Source: Bin55 sp009840545
Lineage (GTDB): Bacteria > Pseudomonadota > Gammaproteobacteria > Pseudomonadales > Azotimanducaceae
Direction: 5' to 3'
Assembly (NCBI GenBank): GCA_965208815.1
Contig: OZ242357.1
Span: forward strand, 62,001-126,000
Length of the DNA stretch: 64,000 nucleotides
The stretch's first letter is position 1, and the number at the start of each line of letters is the position of its first letter. Positions 43,563-52,872 of the stretch are shown one piece after another. Position numbers and translations under genes: made by a program. Below the pieces are notes generated by a model, which was given only the letters and a program-made list of their open reading frames with translations, had not been told where the DNA came from and did not search any database.

Positions 43563-43919
43563 ATGGCTCGAATTGCAGGAGTTATGGTTCCAGACAACAA
43601 GCATGCTGGAGTCTCACTAACCTACATATTTGGAATTGGCCGAACGACAGCGACCAAAGTGTGCGAAGCGGCCAATGTCGATCCCAATGTGAAGATTCAA
43701 GACTTGTCTGAGGATCAAATGGACAAGATTCGAGCGCAAATTGGAACTCTCGCTGTGGAAGGAGATCTTCGCCGAATCAGTTCAATGAACATCAAGCGAC
43801 TTATGGACCTGCGATGCTATCGTGGGCTGCGACATCGTAGAGGACTTCCCGTTCGAGGGCAAAGAACACAGACGAATGCCCGAACACGAAAGGGTCCTCG
43901 CCGGATCATTAGGAAATAG
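43563..43919 (+). CDS. rpsM: 30S ribosomal protein S13
   Basis: 118 residues (E. coli 118). S13 is in the 30S head and contacts P-site tRNA through its basic tail. MARIAGVMVPDNKHAGVSLTYIFGIG and CYRGLRHRRGLPVRGQRTQTNARTRKG are canonical. The alpha-operon leader recognised by S4 in E. coli is not obvious, since only 4 bases separate rpmJ and rpsM. Confidence 0.97.
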   Translation: MARIAGVMVPDNKHAGVSLTYIFGIGRTTATKVCEAANVDPNVKIQDLSEDQMDKIRAQIGTLAVEGDLRRISSMNIKRLMDLRCYRGLRHRRGLPVRGQRTQTNARTRKGPRRIIRK

Positions 43920-43921
43920 CA

Positions 43922-44329
43922 ATGCCTGGACGTCGTACACGAGGCGGAGATGGGTCAAGTCGTCGACGCGGCAGGAGAGTCGTAACCGATGGATTGGCCC
44001 ATGTGCACGCATCGTACAACAATACGATTATTACGATTACCGACCGCCATGGAAGAACTCTCGGATGGGCTACGGCGGGAGGTTCGGGATTTAGTGGAGC
44101 GCGAAAGAGCACGGCATACGCCGCACAAACCGCGGCAGAGAACGTTACAGCTCGCGTCATAGAGAACCATGGATTGAAAAGCGTGGATGTCTTCGTCAAA
44201 GGCCCAGGACCTGGGCGCGACTCAGCGGTTCGTGCACTGAATGCAGGTGGTCTTCGTGTGAACAGCATTTCGGATGTGACGCCCATCCCTCACAACGGTT
44301 GCCGTCCGCCGAAGAGGCGCAGACCCTAG
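43922..44329 (+). CDS. rpsK: 30S ribosomal protein S11
   Basis: 135 residues. S11 lies on the platform near the E site. VHASYNNTIITITDRHGRTLGWATAGGSGFSGARKSTAYAAQ and the C-terminal IPHNGCRPPKRRR are diagnostic. It starts 2 bases after rpsM. Confidence 0.97.
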   Translation: MPGRRTRGGDGSSRRRGRRVVTDGLAHVHASYNNTIITITDRHGRTLGWATAGGSGFSGARKSTAYAAQTAAENVTARVIENHGLKSVDVFVKGPGPGRDSAVRALNAGGLRVNSISDVTPIPHNGCRPPKRRRP

Positions 44330-44340
44330 AGGATCAATTC

Positions 44341-44967
44341 ATGGCTCGTTATTTGGGACCCAAACTGAAGCTGTCTCGTCGTGAAGGTACAGACCTGTAC
44401 CTGAAAAGTGGCACGCGGACGCTGGAAGAGAAATGCAAGGAAGGCAGATTGCCCGGTGAACCAGGCACTCGGAGAGCTCCGGCGCGAAAGAGCGACTTCG
44501 CCATACAGCTGAGAGAGAAGCAGAAGGTTCGACGTCTCTATGGCATCTTGGAGAAGCAGTTTCGCAACTACTACAAGAAGGCTGACCGCCAGCAAGGTGC
44601 AACGGGGATTAATCTTCTGCAGCTCCTGGAGAGCCGACTCGACAATGTCGTCTATAGATCAGGATTTGGCTCTACCCGAGCCGAATCCCGGCAGTTGGTG
44701 TCACATAAAGCCGTACGGGTCAATGGACAGAGCGTGAACATTCCTTCGTTCCATGTTCGACCTGGCGATCAAATCAGCATCGGAGATCGACAAAAAACTC
44801 AGGCTCGAATAGGCATGGCGCTTGAACTTGCCGATCAACGCGGGTTCGTTGAGTGGATTGAAGTTGATTCGGAAAATAGGGCTTCGGTGTTCACTCGATT
44901 GCCAGATCGAGAGGAATTACCGATGGAAATCCAAGAAAACCTAATAGTCGAACTGTATTCCAAGTAG
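44341..44967 (+). CDS. rpsD: 30S ribosomal protein S4
   Basis: 208 residues (E. coli 206). S4 starts 30S assembly and represses the alpha operon in E. coli. MARYLGPKLKLSRREGTDLYLKSG and the S4 RNA-binding domain (LESRLDNVVYRSGFGSTRAESRQLVSHKAVRVNG) are visible. It has no N-terminal zinc cysteines. ATG 44341 with AGAGGA upstream is the canonical start. Confidence 0.97.
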   Translation: MARYLGPKLKLSRREGTDLYLKSGTRTLEEKCKEGRLPGEPGTRRAPARKSDFAIQLREKQKVRRLYGILEKQFRNYYKKADRQQGATGINLLQLLESRLDNVVYRSGFGSTRAESRQLVSHKAVRVNGQSVNIPSFHVRPGDQISIGDRQKTQARIGMALELADQRGFVEWIEVDSENRASVFTRLPDREELPMEIQENLIVELYSK

Positions 44968-45008
44968 TAGCAACCAAGAATTTGGTTGGCAACAGAGGAA
45001 ACTAACGT

Positions 45009-45989
45009 ATGAGTAGCGTAGATACTGATCTATTGCAAGTCACTCCTGTTGAGGTCGAGAACCTCAGCGATACCCGTGCCCGTGTCGTACTCACTCCTTT
45101 GGAGAGGGGTTACGGACACACCGTGGGCAATGCATTACGAAGAATACTGCTATCGTCAATGCCAGGAGCTGCCATTTCTGAAGTCTCCATCGACGGAGCT
45201 CTGCATGAGTACGCAACGCTTCCGGGCGTTCGTGAGGACTTGCTCAACATCTGCTTGAACTTGAAAGGTGTGGCGGTACGTCTTACTGCAGGAGACGAGA
45301 GCACGATGCGTTTGAGCGCAAACGGTCCTGGAGAGGTGTCCGCGAAAGACTTCATAACAACTCAGGAGGTTGAAATCGCCAACCCGGACCATCCGATTTG
45401 CACTTTGAACGACGATGGTTCAATCTACTTGGAGGCGATTGTGACGCGTGGACGCGGCTATCAACCAGCCGATCAGCAACTAGTCGCCGATCACGAGCGC
45501 ACCATTGGGCGTTTGCGCCTCGATGCGTCCTACAGCCCTATGCGAAGTGTCGACTATACGGTCGAGAACACTCGTGTAGAGCAACGGACTGACATGGATA
45601 AGCTGATCATTACGCTTGAATCCAACGGAACGATTAGCCCCGTGGAAGCCGTTCGACGTGCTGCAACGATCCTCACTCAGCAGTTGGCACCATTTGTTGA
45701 CTTGAAGCTACTGGAAGAAGTCGAGAAAGAGATGCAGGCGCATGCCATTGATCCCTTCCTGTTCGAATCGATTGAGTCGCTCAACCTGCCTGTTCGATCA
45801 AAAAACTGCCTAAAGAGCGAAAACGTTGCGTCGATTGGAGAGCTTGTGCACAAGACTGAGAAGGATCTGATGGCTACGCCAAACTTGGGCAAGAAGTCGT
45901 TGGAAGAGATTAAGGAGGCTTTGGCACTGCGCGGTCTCCATCTAGGGATGACGATTAGTGGTTGGGAGGATCAGCAGGCGGGCAATTGA
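45009..45989 (+). CDS. rpoA: RNA polymerase subunit alpha
   Basis: 326 residues (E. coli 329). The N-terminal assembly domain has TPLERGYGHTVGNALRRILLSSMPG; a linker follows, and the C-terminal domain that binds UP elements and activators has NLPVRSKNCLKSENVASIGELVHKTEKDLMATPNLGKKSLEEIKEAL. ATG 45009 has AGAGGAAA upstream. Confidence 0.98.
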   Translation: MSSVDTDLLQVTPVEVENLSDTRARVVLTPLERGYGHTVGNALRRILLSSMPGAAISEVSIDGALHEYATLPGVREDLLNICLNLKGVAVRLTAGDESTMRLSANGPGEVSAKDFITTQEVEIANPDHPICTLNDDGSIYLEAIVTRGRGYQPADQQLVADHERTIGRLRLDASYSPMRSVDYTVENTRVEQRTDMDKLIITLESNGTISPVEAVRRAATILTQQLAPFVDLKLLEEVEKEMQAHAIDPFLFESIESLNLPVRSKNCLKSENVASIGELVHKTEKDLMATPNLGKKSLEEIKEALALRGLHLGMTISGWEDQQAGN

Positions 45990-46035
45990 CCAGGTCGCTA
46001 CGCGTAGGTAATTTGCTCTCAGAGGACACACGACT

Positions 46036-46461
46036 ATGAGACACATGAAGAGCGGTAGACAGCTCAACAGAAATTCTCCGCATCGAAAGCGAATGTTGTC
46101 GAACATGTGCTCTTCGCTCATCGAACATGAAATGATCCGGACGACAGTTCCTAAAGCCAAGGAACTACGACGTGTCATTGAACCGCTGATCACTCGAGCA
46201 GCAAACGATTCAGTCGCGAACCGTCGTCGTGCTTTTGCATTTCTGCGAAGTAAGTCGGCGGTAGGCAAGCTATTCAGTGAGTTGGGCCCCCGATTTCAGG
46301 ACCGCCCGGGTGGATATACACGCATCCTGAAAGCAGGCTATCGCAACGGAGACTCTGCGATGGTTTGCTTTGTCGAACTTGTCGATCGACCAGGGCATGA
46401 TCTCAACGACGAAACGGATCCTGGCGACGAAGCGGGAAGCGAACCCGAAAGCGAAACCTAG
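46036..46461 (+). CDS. rplQ: 50S ribosomal protein L17
   Basis: 141 residues. The family core MRHMKSGRQLNRNSPHRKRMLSNMCSSLI and GDSAMVCFVELVDR is complete by about residue 120. An acidic tail of about 20 residues (NDETDPGDEAGSEPESET) extends beyond the E. coli length of 127. It ends the ribosomal cluster and is convergent with uvrA; I saw no intrinsic terminator in the 65-base gap. Confidence 0.97.
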   Translation: MRHMKSGRQLNRNSPHRKRMLSNMCSSLIEHEMIRTTVPKAKELRRVIEPLITRAANDSVANRRRAFAFLRSKSAVGKLFSELGPRFQDRPGGYTRILKAGYRNGDSAMVCFVELVDRPGHDLNDETDPGDEAGSEPESET

Positions 46462-46526
46462 CGATTTCAGTCTAAACCCATTTCCCCGTCAAAGACAGCG
46501 CAATAACCTCATCCTAGTTTGAAGGC

Positions 46527-49397
46527 TCAACCAGCCGCGGTCTTGAGGGGTTCGTCTGCCACCGAGTCTTTGGTGAGCGCCTTCTTCAAGTAAATCCCCG
46601 TGTGGGAGTCCTTGAGCTTCGCGATGTGTTCGGGCGTGCCAAAAGCAACAATTTCTCCCCCGGCACCGCCTCCCTCAGGTCCCATGTCGATGATCCAGTC
46701 AGCCGTCTTGATTACGTCAAGGTTATGTTCGATGACGACTACTGTGTTGCCATTGTCACGTAGACGCGACAAGACACCGAGCAACATTTCGATGTCGTGA
46801 AAATGCAAACCGGTTGTCGGTTCGTCGAGGATGTAGAGGTTTCGCCCAGTGTCTTTCTTTGACAATTCTCTGGACAATTTCACCCGTTGTGCCTCACCGC
46901 CTGAGAGCGTCGTTGCGCTTTGCCCCAAACGGATGTAAGAAAGTCCAACATCCATCAATGTCTGTAGTTTCTGCTTCAAGGGCGGAATCGCACGGAAGAA
47001 GCCGTAGGCTTCCTCAACGGTCATGTCGAGGACGTCGTGAATGTTCTTGTCTTTGTACTTGACCTGCAACGTCTCGCGGTTGTAGCGAGTGCCCTTGCAC
47101 GTGTCACAGTTGACGTAGACGTCGGGAAGGAAGTGCATTTCGACTTTGATCAGTCCATCTCCTTTGCACGCCTCGCATCGGCCGCCCTTTACGTTGAAGC
47201 TAAATCGACCTGGTTTGTACCCTCGAATTCGAGCTTCTTGAGTTCGAGCGAACAACTCACGAATAGGCGTGAAGAGACCGGTATAGGTAGCGGGATTTGA
47301 CCTAGGAGTTCGGCCAATTGGGCTTTGGTCTATGTCGACAACCTTTTGAAGGTGATTCAAGCCTGTTATACGTTGGTGCGGAAAAGGAACGACACTTGTC
47401 GCACTGTTCAAAGACCTCGCTGCCACTGGATACAGAGTGTGATTGATCAACGTGGATTTTCCCGAGCCCGATACACCTGTAATGCATGTGAATAGGCCAA
47501 CGGGGATTGATACATCGATGTTCTTCAGGTTGTTCCCGGATGCACCTTTCAAGACAATCTGTTTTGTTAGATTGTTGGGAGTTCGGTTGTGCGGAATCTC
47601 GATTGATCTCTTCCCCGATAGGTATTGTGCGGTGAGAGACTGCTCGGAGTCCAGTACTCGACGAAGTGGTCCCTGTGTGACAACCTTGCCTCCATGGACT
47701 CCTGGTCCTGGTCCAATGTCAATCACATGGTCGGCGGTTCGAATGGCTTCCTCGTCGTGTTCCACCACAATTACCGTGTTACCCAAGTCCTTCAAGTGTG
47801 TGAGTGTGGACAATAGCCGACCGTTATCTCTCTGGTGTAATCCAATTGACGGTTCGTCAAGTATGTACATTACGCCGACTAGGCCTGCGCCTATTTGGCT
47901 TGCTAGGCGAATCCGTTGGGCTTCGCCCCCCGAAAGAGTTCCTGCGCTCCGATCCAAGGTCAAATAATTGAGCCCCACGTTGGCAAGAAAACGTAGTCGA
48001 GCTTGGATTTCCTTGAGTAGTTTCTCGGCAATGATCGCGTCTTTACCGGATAGATCCAGTTTCAAGAAGTAGTCCAGCGCGTGCTCAATTGACATCGAGG
48101 CAAGGCTGGAGAGTGATGAACCTGCAACAAACACATTTCGGGACTCTCTTTTGAGGCGTGCGCCATCGCAGTCATCGCAGTTCTTGTCGCTCATGAAAAC
48201 ATGCAACTGTTCGCGTACCTGTGGGGAAGATGTCTTGCGGTAACGTCGTTCGAGCAACGGAATGATTCCGTTGTATTTGAGCTTGCGCGAGATCTTGTTC
48301 TTTCCGTAGCTCCAAGTAACGGATACTGGGTCGGGAAGGCCGTACAAGATTGCGTCCCGACACTTCTTAGGAAGTCTTCGAAAAGGAGTACTGACGTCGA
48401 AATTCAAGTGCTTGGCGACTGCACGAATCATCGTAAACTGCCACCTCGTGGACTGATCCCACCCTGGAATTGCACCTTCGGACAAGCTTAGAGATGGATC
48501 GACCACAACAAGTGACGGATCGAATTTGTGCTCGGTTCCCAATCCGTCGCATGAAGGACAAGCTCCGGCGGGATTATTGAAGGAGAACATTCTCGGCTCA
48601 AGCTCGGCGATGCTGTAGTCGCACTTTGTGCAGCCAAACTTCGCAGAAAAGGTGAGCTCCGCGAATCCGCCGGTCATCGACGCGACGATTGCAAGACCCT
48701 CGGACAATTGCAACGCAGTTTCAAACGATTCTGCTAGACGTTGCTCAATGTCGGGTCGGACGACAAGCCTGTCCACGACGGCTTCAATGGTGTGTTTCTT
48801 GTTCTTGTCTAGTTCTGGAGGATGCTCCAGCTCCGTCACTATTCCATCGACCCGAGCACGAATAAAACCGTTAGCTACAAGATCTGCAAAGATGTGAAGA
48901 TGCTCGCCTTTTCGCTGAACAATTACGGGAGAGAGCAACAGGATTCGGCTTTCTTCAGGCAAACGCATCACGGAATCGACCATATCACTGACTGTTTGTG
49001 CCGCCAGGGGAATCCCATGGTCGGGACAGCGAGGTTCTCCTACACGAGCGAAGAGAAGACGGAGATAGTCGTAGATTTCGGTGATGGTTCCGACTGTGGA
49101 GCGTGGATTGCGCGAAGTGGATTTTTGTTCAATCGAGATCGCAGGCGAGAGACCCTCAATGAGGTCTACATCGGGCTTGTCCATCATTGAAAGAAATTGT
49201 CGGGCGTACGCCGAAAGGGACTCAACATATCGACGTTGTCCTTCCGCGTACAGCGTGTCGAAAGCTAATGATGACTTTCCGGATCCCGAGAGACCTGTGA
49301 CTACGACGAGCTTGTCGCGGGGAATGTCAAGATCTATATTTTGGAGGTTGTGAGTGCGGGCTCCCCGGATTGAAATCTTCGATGCAGCACTGGTCAA
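46527..49397 (-). CDS. uvrA: Excinuclease ABC subunit A
   Basis: 956 residues. UvrA finds DNA lesions for nucleotide excision repair. Two ABC ATPase modules are seen: Walker A GLSGSGKSSLAF near residue 36 and GVSGSGKSTLIN in the second half, with signatures GTLSGGEAQRIRLASQIG and TTLSGGEAQRVKLSRELS. Zinc fingers are CTKCDYS...CPSCDGLG and CEACKGDG...CDTCKG. The start is TTG 49397, with no ATG nearby. Position convergent to rplQ is usual in gammaproteobacteria. Confidence 0.97.
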   Translation of the reverse strand: MTSAASKISIRGARTHNLQNIDLDIPRDKLVVVTGLSGSGKSSLAFDTLYAEGQRRYVESLSAYARQFLSMMDKPDVDLIEGLSPAISIEQKSTSRNPRSTVGTITEIYDYLRLLFARVGEPRCPDHGIPLAAQTVSDMVDSVMRLPEESRILLLSPVIVQRKGEHLHIFADLVANGFIRARVDGIVTELEHPPELDKNKKHTIEAVVDRLVVRPDIEQRLAESFETALQLSEGLAIVASMTGGFAELTFSAKFGCTKCDYSIAELEPRMFSFNNPAGACPSCDGLGTEHKFDPSLVVVDPSLSLSEGAIPGWDQSTRWQFTMIRAVAKHLNFDVSTPFRRLPKKCRDAILYGLPDPVSVTWSYGKNKISRKLKYNGIIPLLERRYRKTSSPQVREQLHVFMSDKNCDDCDGARLKRESRNVFVAGSSLSSLASMSIEHALDYFLKLDLSGKDAIIAEKLLKEIQARLRFLANVGLNYLTLDRSAGTLSGGEAQRIRLASQIGAGLVGVMYILDEPSIGLHQRDNGRLLSTLTHLKDLGNTVIVVEHDEEAIRTADHVIDIGPGPGVHGGKVVTQGPLRRVLDSEQSLTAQYLSGKRSIEIPHNRTPNNLTKQIVLKGASGNNLKNIDVSIPVGLFTCITGVSGSGKSTLINHTLYPVAARSLNSATSVVPFPHQRITGLNHLQKVVDIDQSPIGRTPRSNPATYTGLFTPIRELFARTQEARIRGYKPGRFSFNVKGGRCEACKGDGLIKVEMHFLPDVYVNCDTCKGTRYNRETLQVKYKDKNIHDVLDMTVEEAYGFFRAIPPLKQKLQTLMDVGLSYIRLGQSATTLSGGEAQRVKLSRELSKKDTGRNLYILDEPTTGLHFHDIEMLLGVLSRLRDNGNTVVVIEHNLDVIKTADWIIDMGPEGGGAGGEIVAFGTPEHIAKLKDSHTGIYLKKALTKDSVADEPLKTAAG

Positions 49398-49427
49398 TTC
49401 GGTAGCTTTTCGGAACCCAAACAGGTT

Positions 49428-49456
49428 ATGTTAGCTGTGGCGATAGCTGAATTCAA
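49428..49456 (-). promoter_or_regulatory. Candidate uvrA promoter
   Basis: On the minus strand TTGAAT (49456-49451), a 17-base spacer and TAACAT (49433-49428), starting transcription about 24 bases before uvrA. I found no convincing LexA box (CTGT-N8-ACAG) here. Confidence 0.5.
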
Positions 49457-49512
49457 GGAGGAGATCTGTTTGAAACTGACCGTGCGAAGTTTGGGTTAAC
49501 CGCTCCGATGAA

Positions 49513-51366
49513 CTATTCGGTGCTCAACGGAAAACCGAAATAAGAACTCAAGAAATCTTGCAAAACAGCGAAATCCAGATTCTTCTGGATTATGCAACCT
49601 TTCGTATCGACTAGGTAGTTTTTCTGATCGTGCACGGTAGCGAAGCTCGTCGCCACATCCGATCGAACATAACTGTGTGGATCGAACAATTGAATCCATT
49701 CATCGTCCCGATTTGCATTCAATTGTCGCCAACTGTCACGATCGCCACCAAACATTACCAAAACGGTTTGTAATCCAGCATCGCCGTAGGACTGGAAAAG
49801 TCTTTCTTGTCCGATTTCAAAATATTGATAAGCGCTTGGCCTTTTGACAAATTCCATGTACACAAGTCTGTGCTCTCTGACAATTTGGTGTAAGCTCAAC
49901 GGAGTACCATCTAAATTGGGAAGCTCAAAATTGGGTGCTTTTTGCCCGGGTAAAGTATGGGGTTCGTTTTCTTCGGACTCGAATATAGCAGTCAAGAATT
50001 CTCGGGCTGGGCGTACTCTTGCTTCCTCGATAACTTGTGGTACATTTCCTGACAGATTCTCGGCAACCTTTAACCACTGTAGGCGGTATGGACGTGAATT
50101 CGCTCCTCCCCACTCCAGTGCTAGTTCCAATGCGATCAAGGAATCAAATGGGTCTTGCGTGCGAGTCGCTATCTCATGAAGAGTATTCGCGCGAATACTC
50201 TCTAGATCTTCGTGTAGTTGTTCGTACCTCGATCCGATACTAAGTAATCTTGATCCACGATCTGGACGGACTTGTGATAGATCGACATGTTCGCATCCAA
50301 CAGCAGGTTCAGAGCCTAAACGAGAGGGATCACTGGACCGCGTTGTATTTTCTGTTCCTTGCAGATTACCTGTGTTTCCGAGGCCTGAATTCAATGCTTC
50401 CAAGTTATTTCTCATCTCCAGATGCTCGTCCCAAGCATCGTCCAATTGCTCTTGTTTTAGTTGGTACGTGTAGCTTCGATTCCAGCTATCCCAAAGTCTC
50501 GTATGTCTCTCTGTTGCTTCTATCACCGCTAATTTCTGACCTTGGGCACGTTGAGACTCTTCTTGACTCTCCTGAAACCATCCGGTGTTCAGACTTGCTG
50601 ACGCATGAGAAGTACGCCTTGAAGGTTGAAGGACGAATTTCGCACCGGGGTCTGCGATGACGGTAGTCCATGCGCTATAAGAGTCTGACCCTTCAACCCA
50701 TACCTCCATGATCACAGGTTGTTCAATTTCCAACGCGAAGCTGAATGTTCCATTCTGTAAAGCAACATGACCGAAAGGCTGTGTTCTAAAATCGCCCCAC
50801 TTGTTCCAAGTGGCAATTGCGAGCGTAGCAATAGCATTGCGCAAGTCAGCATTTGATGAGCTCAAGTCCCCTGAAAGTGTGACTCTTCGTTCTGACTCTT
50901 GACCGATTGTCAGCGATCCCAGGTGGGCGATTTTGTCTCTCCGATGTCTGTGCTGATAATCTACTACAGTGAGAGAAACGCTTGCCCCAGGATCGACATA
51001 CGTTCTTGCGTTTAACGATTCCGAGGCTTCTGTTGACTTAACATGGAGGTCCAACCACATCGGTTGTTCGCTTTGACCGCGAAAAACAATCTTGCCATTT
51101 TCCAAAGAAGACTTAGTCAGTTCGCTATAAACGTCCTCGTTGGATTCATTCTTGTCAATCCGATTAATAGTCACAGTCGCAGAAGAATAGTCGTTGGATA
51201 CTTCAGAGTCGAGTTGCGCTGACTCACCCTCGTGTCCAATGGAAAGGTATTCGACGGTAATTGTGTAAATTTCAGGCTGGTGTCCGCTGCAACCGCAGAT
51301 TACTAATAGGACTACCAGCACTGCTCTAAATTCGATAGTCAATCTCGGTTCGGCGCGTTTTCGCAT
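49513..51366 (-). CDS. Lipoprotein with a cysteine-less thioredoxin-like C-terminal domain
   Basis: 617 residues from ATG 51366, with AGGGA upstream; an ATG 21 bases earlier is in frame but has no such site. The signal ends in VICGC, a lipobox. The first ~450 residues are beta-rich then helical and unrecognised. From about residue 470, LPGQKAPNFELPNLDGTPLSL begins a TlpA/AhpC-like thioredoxin fold that continues to the C-terminus. Where such proteins have the active CxxC or peroxidatic Cys, this one has MEFVKRPSAYQYF, with no cysteine. It is therefore probably not a thiol redox enzyme. It is likely anchored in the outer membrane or periplasm. Confidence 0.7.
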   Translation of the reverse strand: MRKRAEPRLTIEFRAVLVVLLVICGCSGHQPEIYTITVEYLSIGHEGESAQLDSEVSNDYSSATVTINRIDKNESNEDVYSELTKSSLENGKIVFRGQSEQPMWLDLHVKSTEASESLNARTYVDPGASVSLTVVDYQHRHRRDKIAHLGSLTIGQESERRVTLSGDLSSSNADLRNAIATLAIATWNKWGDFRTQPFGHVALQNGTFSFALEIEQPVIMEVWVEGSDSYSAWTTVIADPGAKFVLQPSRRTSHASASLNTGWFQESQEESQRAQGQKLAVIEATERHTRLWDSWNRSYTYQLKQEQLDDAWDEHLEMRNNLEALNSGLGNTGNLQGTENTTRSSDPSRLGSEPAVGCEHVDLSQVRPDRGSRLLSIGSRYEQLHEDLESIRANTLHEIATRTQDPFDSLIALELALEWGGANSRPYRLQWLKVAENLSGNVPQVIEEARVRPAREFLTAIFESEENEPHTLPGQKAPNFELPNLDGTPLSLHQIVREHRLVYMEFVKRPSAYQYFEIGQERLFQSYGDAGLQTVLVMFGGDRDSWRQLNANRDDEWIQLFDPHSYVRSDVATSFATVHDQKNYLVDTKGCIIQKNLDFAVLQDFLSSYFGFPLSTE

Positions 51367-51527
51367 GGAAGTCCCTGTGCAGTGCATCTGCGAATTTTAA
51401 TTGCGCACTTCGGTGTTGTGAAGATGAAAGTGCATAAGAATTCTATTGTCCGATTTGCTCCCCTAGTCTTCATTGGGAACGTCTGCTAGATTCTGAGATG
51501 ACACAACGGATTTCGAAATATTGATAT

Positions 51528-52187
51528 TTACGACCCCTTGAGTTCCCTTAAGTCGGGTATTGCTGATTCAAGAATAGTTTTCCGAATTCGAAGATTCACT
51601 TCGTGTATTTCAGCAACAAGCTCTGGATACCAGCTGTAATCATCGAGAATTTTGCCTTCGACGTCATAACAACAGTTGACATTTGGTTCTTGTGCGGCCA
51701 GCAGTACAACCAACAATTCATTAAAAGTGTCGATTTTTCGTTCGAGAGACTCGATGTCAGGAGTGATCAGTACGACATTATTGATCGTTTCTGTATTCAG
51801 TGATTCGAAATTGCGGCTGTCAAATGCAGCTGTCAAGACTAGCGCTGACACGGAGTAGTGGAGAGGACGAGCAGGTATTTTTGGTCTGTTACCCTTTTCG
51901 ATTTCCTCAACCGCACTTAAGTGCCACAACATGTTGAGTTCTTCGTCTTCGAGATGGACGACAATCGAGCTCAACTCTACGATGAGACTCTCGTAAAACT
52001 TTATCCGAATATCTCTTTTTTCCAATTCCTCTTGGTAATCAGTCAGCAGGAAAGCGAGATAGACTCCTACGAATACGACTCCGAGCTCTACTAACAGCCG
52101 AGGAATGTGTGAAGCTGCAGTCTTTAGCGCAGACGCTATTTGTGCAAAAGTCTGACTAGCTGTTGCGGATTTTTCCGAGTCAGTCAA
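51528..52187 (-). CDS. Single-pass membrane protein of unknown function
   Basis: 219 residues. An N-terminal cytoplasmic segment of about 30 residues precedes one hydrophobic helix (LLVELGVVFVGVYLAFLL). The rest is helical and charged, with probable coiled-coil stretches (ESLERKIDTFNELLVVLL). The pattern of a single helix with GVYLAF followed by a long helical domain resembles uncharacterised membrane proteins common in marine bacteria, but I cannot assign a family. It follows the same strand as the thioredoxin-fold lipoprotein, 161 bases upstream of it. Confidence 0.6.
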   Translation of the reverse strand: MTDSEKSATASQTFAQIASALKTAASHIPRLLVELGVVFVGVYLAFLLTDYQEELEKRDIRIKFYESLIVELSSIVVHLEDEELNMLWHLSAVEEIEKGNRPKIPARPLHYSVSALVLTAAFDSRNFESLNTETINNVVLITPDIESLERKIDTFNELLVVLLAAQEPNVNCCYDVEGKILDDYSWYPELVAEIHEVNLRIRKTILESAIPDLRELKGS

Positions 52188-52447
52188 AACTCGCTCTCCC
52201 TAATGATTAACTAGCATGCAAGTGTCTCGAAGGTTTCCTCAACAAAGCAGGTCGAACCGATTTGTGTCGGTAGTGAACATGTACCTTGATTGAGCGCCGC
52301 ACTCTTATTGTCGATTCTGCCTCAGTAAAACAAGGATGCGGGTATCCGACGATAAACCATTGGAAATCAGTAATTATCTCTCGTTCAACTTCCTTGCAGA
52401 TATAGGCTGGATTTTAGAGAACGGGTAAAACTATACTCCCGTACACA
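52188..52447. other. Intergenic region between divergent genes
   Basis: About 260 AT-rich bases between the leftward membrane protein and the rightward small gene. It must hold the leftward promoter, which I could not fix. No gene or repeat seen. Confidence 0.4.
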
Positions 52448-52476
52448 TTGAAGTCCTCACAGATTCTTGGTATCAT
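52448..52476 (+). promoter_or_regulatory. Promoter of the small SutA-like gene
   Basis: TTGAAG (52448-52453), 17 bases, TATCAT (52471-52476); the start of transcription would be about 24 bases before ATG 52506. Confidence 0.55.
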
Positions 52477-52505
52477 ACTCGATATTCTGAGATTTGTTGC
52501 GTTTT

Positions 52506-52709
52506 ATGCCTCGTAAGCCCACTGCTACCGCTGCTTCTATGCGCAAGACGCGTGAAGAGCTCGAACGCGATATGAAGGTTTTTCTCGAAAAGGGCGAAGA
52601 AATAGTTAAAGTGCCACCCGGCGCTACTGGTCAAGACGAGAAAAATCGAAGTAAGCATATTGTTATTTCCAGAAAACATCAACCGCCTAGGAAAAAGCCC
52701 GACCAATAG
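52506..52709 (+). CDS. Small basic protein resembling the C-terminal part of SutA
   Basis: 67 residues from ATG 52506. The segment TREELERDMKVFLEKGEEIVKVPPGATG resembles a pattern (FLxxGxxIxxVPP) found at the end of SutA-like and other short gammaproteobacterial proteins; SutA in Pseudomonas binds RNA polymerase in slow-growing cells. SutA's acidic N-terminus is absent, so the relation is uncertain. The last 20 residues are very basic. A good promoter precedes it, but no ribosome binding site is evident. Confidence 0.6.
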   Translation: MPRKPTATAASMRKTREELERDMKVFLEKGEEIVKVPPGATGQDEKNRSKHIVISRKHQPPRKKPDQ

Positions 52710-52872
52710 CTTTCGAATGGGTTTGTAGCAGAACCGTGAGTCAGGTGCTACTGTCAAATTTTCTTAGCCACGAGTCGTTTCTGTCTTTGTAACGTCCACG
52801 AAATTCACGGCGTGTTCAATTGTTAGCCACGCATACAATGTGCTCTCTTGAAAAGGTCGTTGGAGTTTGGCT

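Noticed and set aside
49420..49500. 23-codon rightward frame with a GGAGG inside it near the uvrA promoter
   Set aside because: Too short to support and opposite the uvrA leader.
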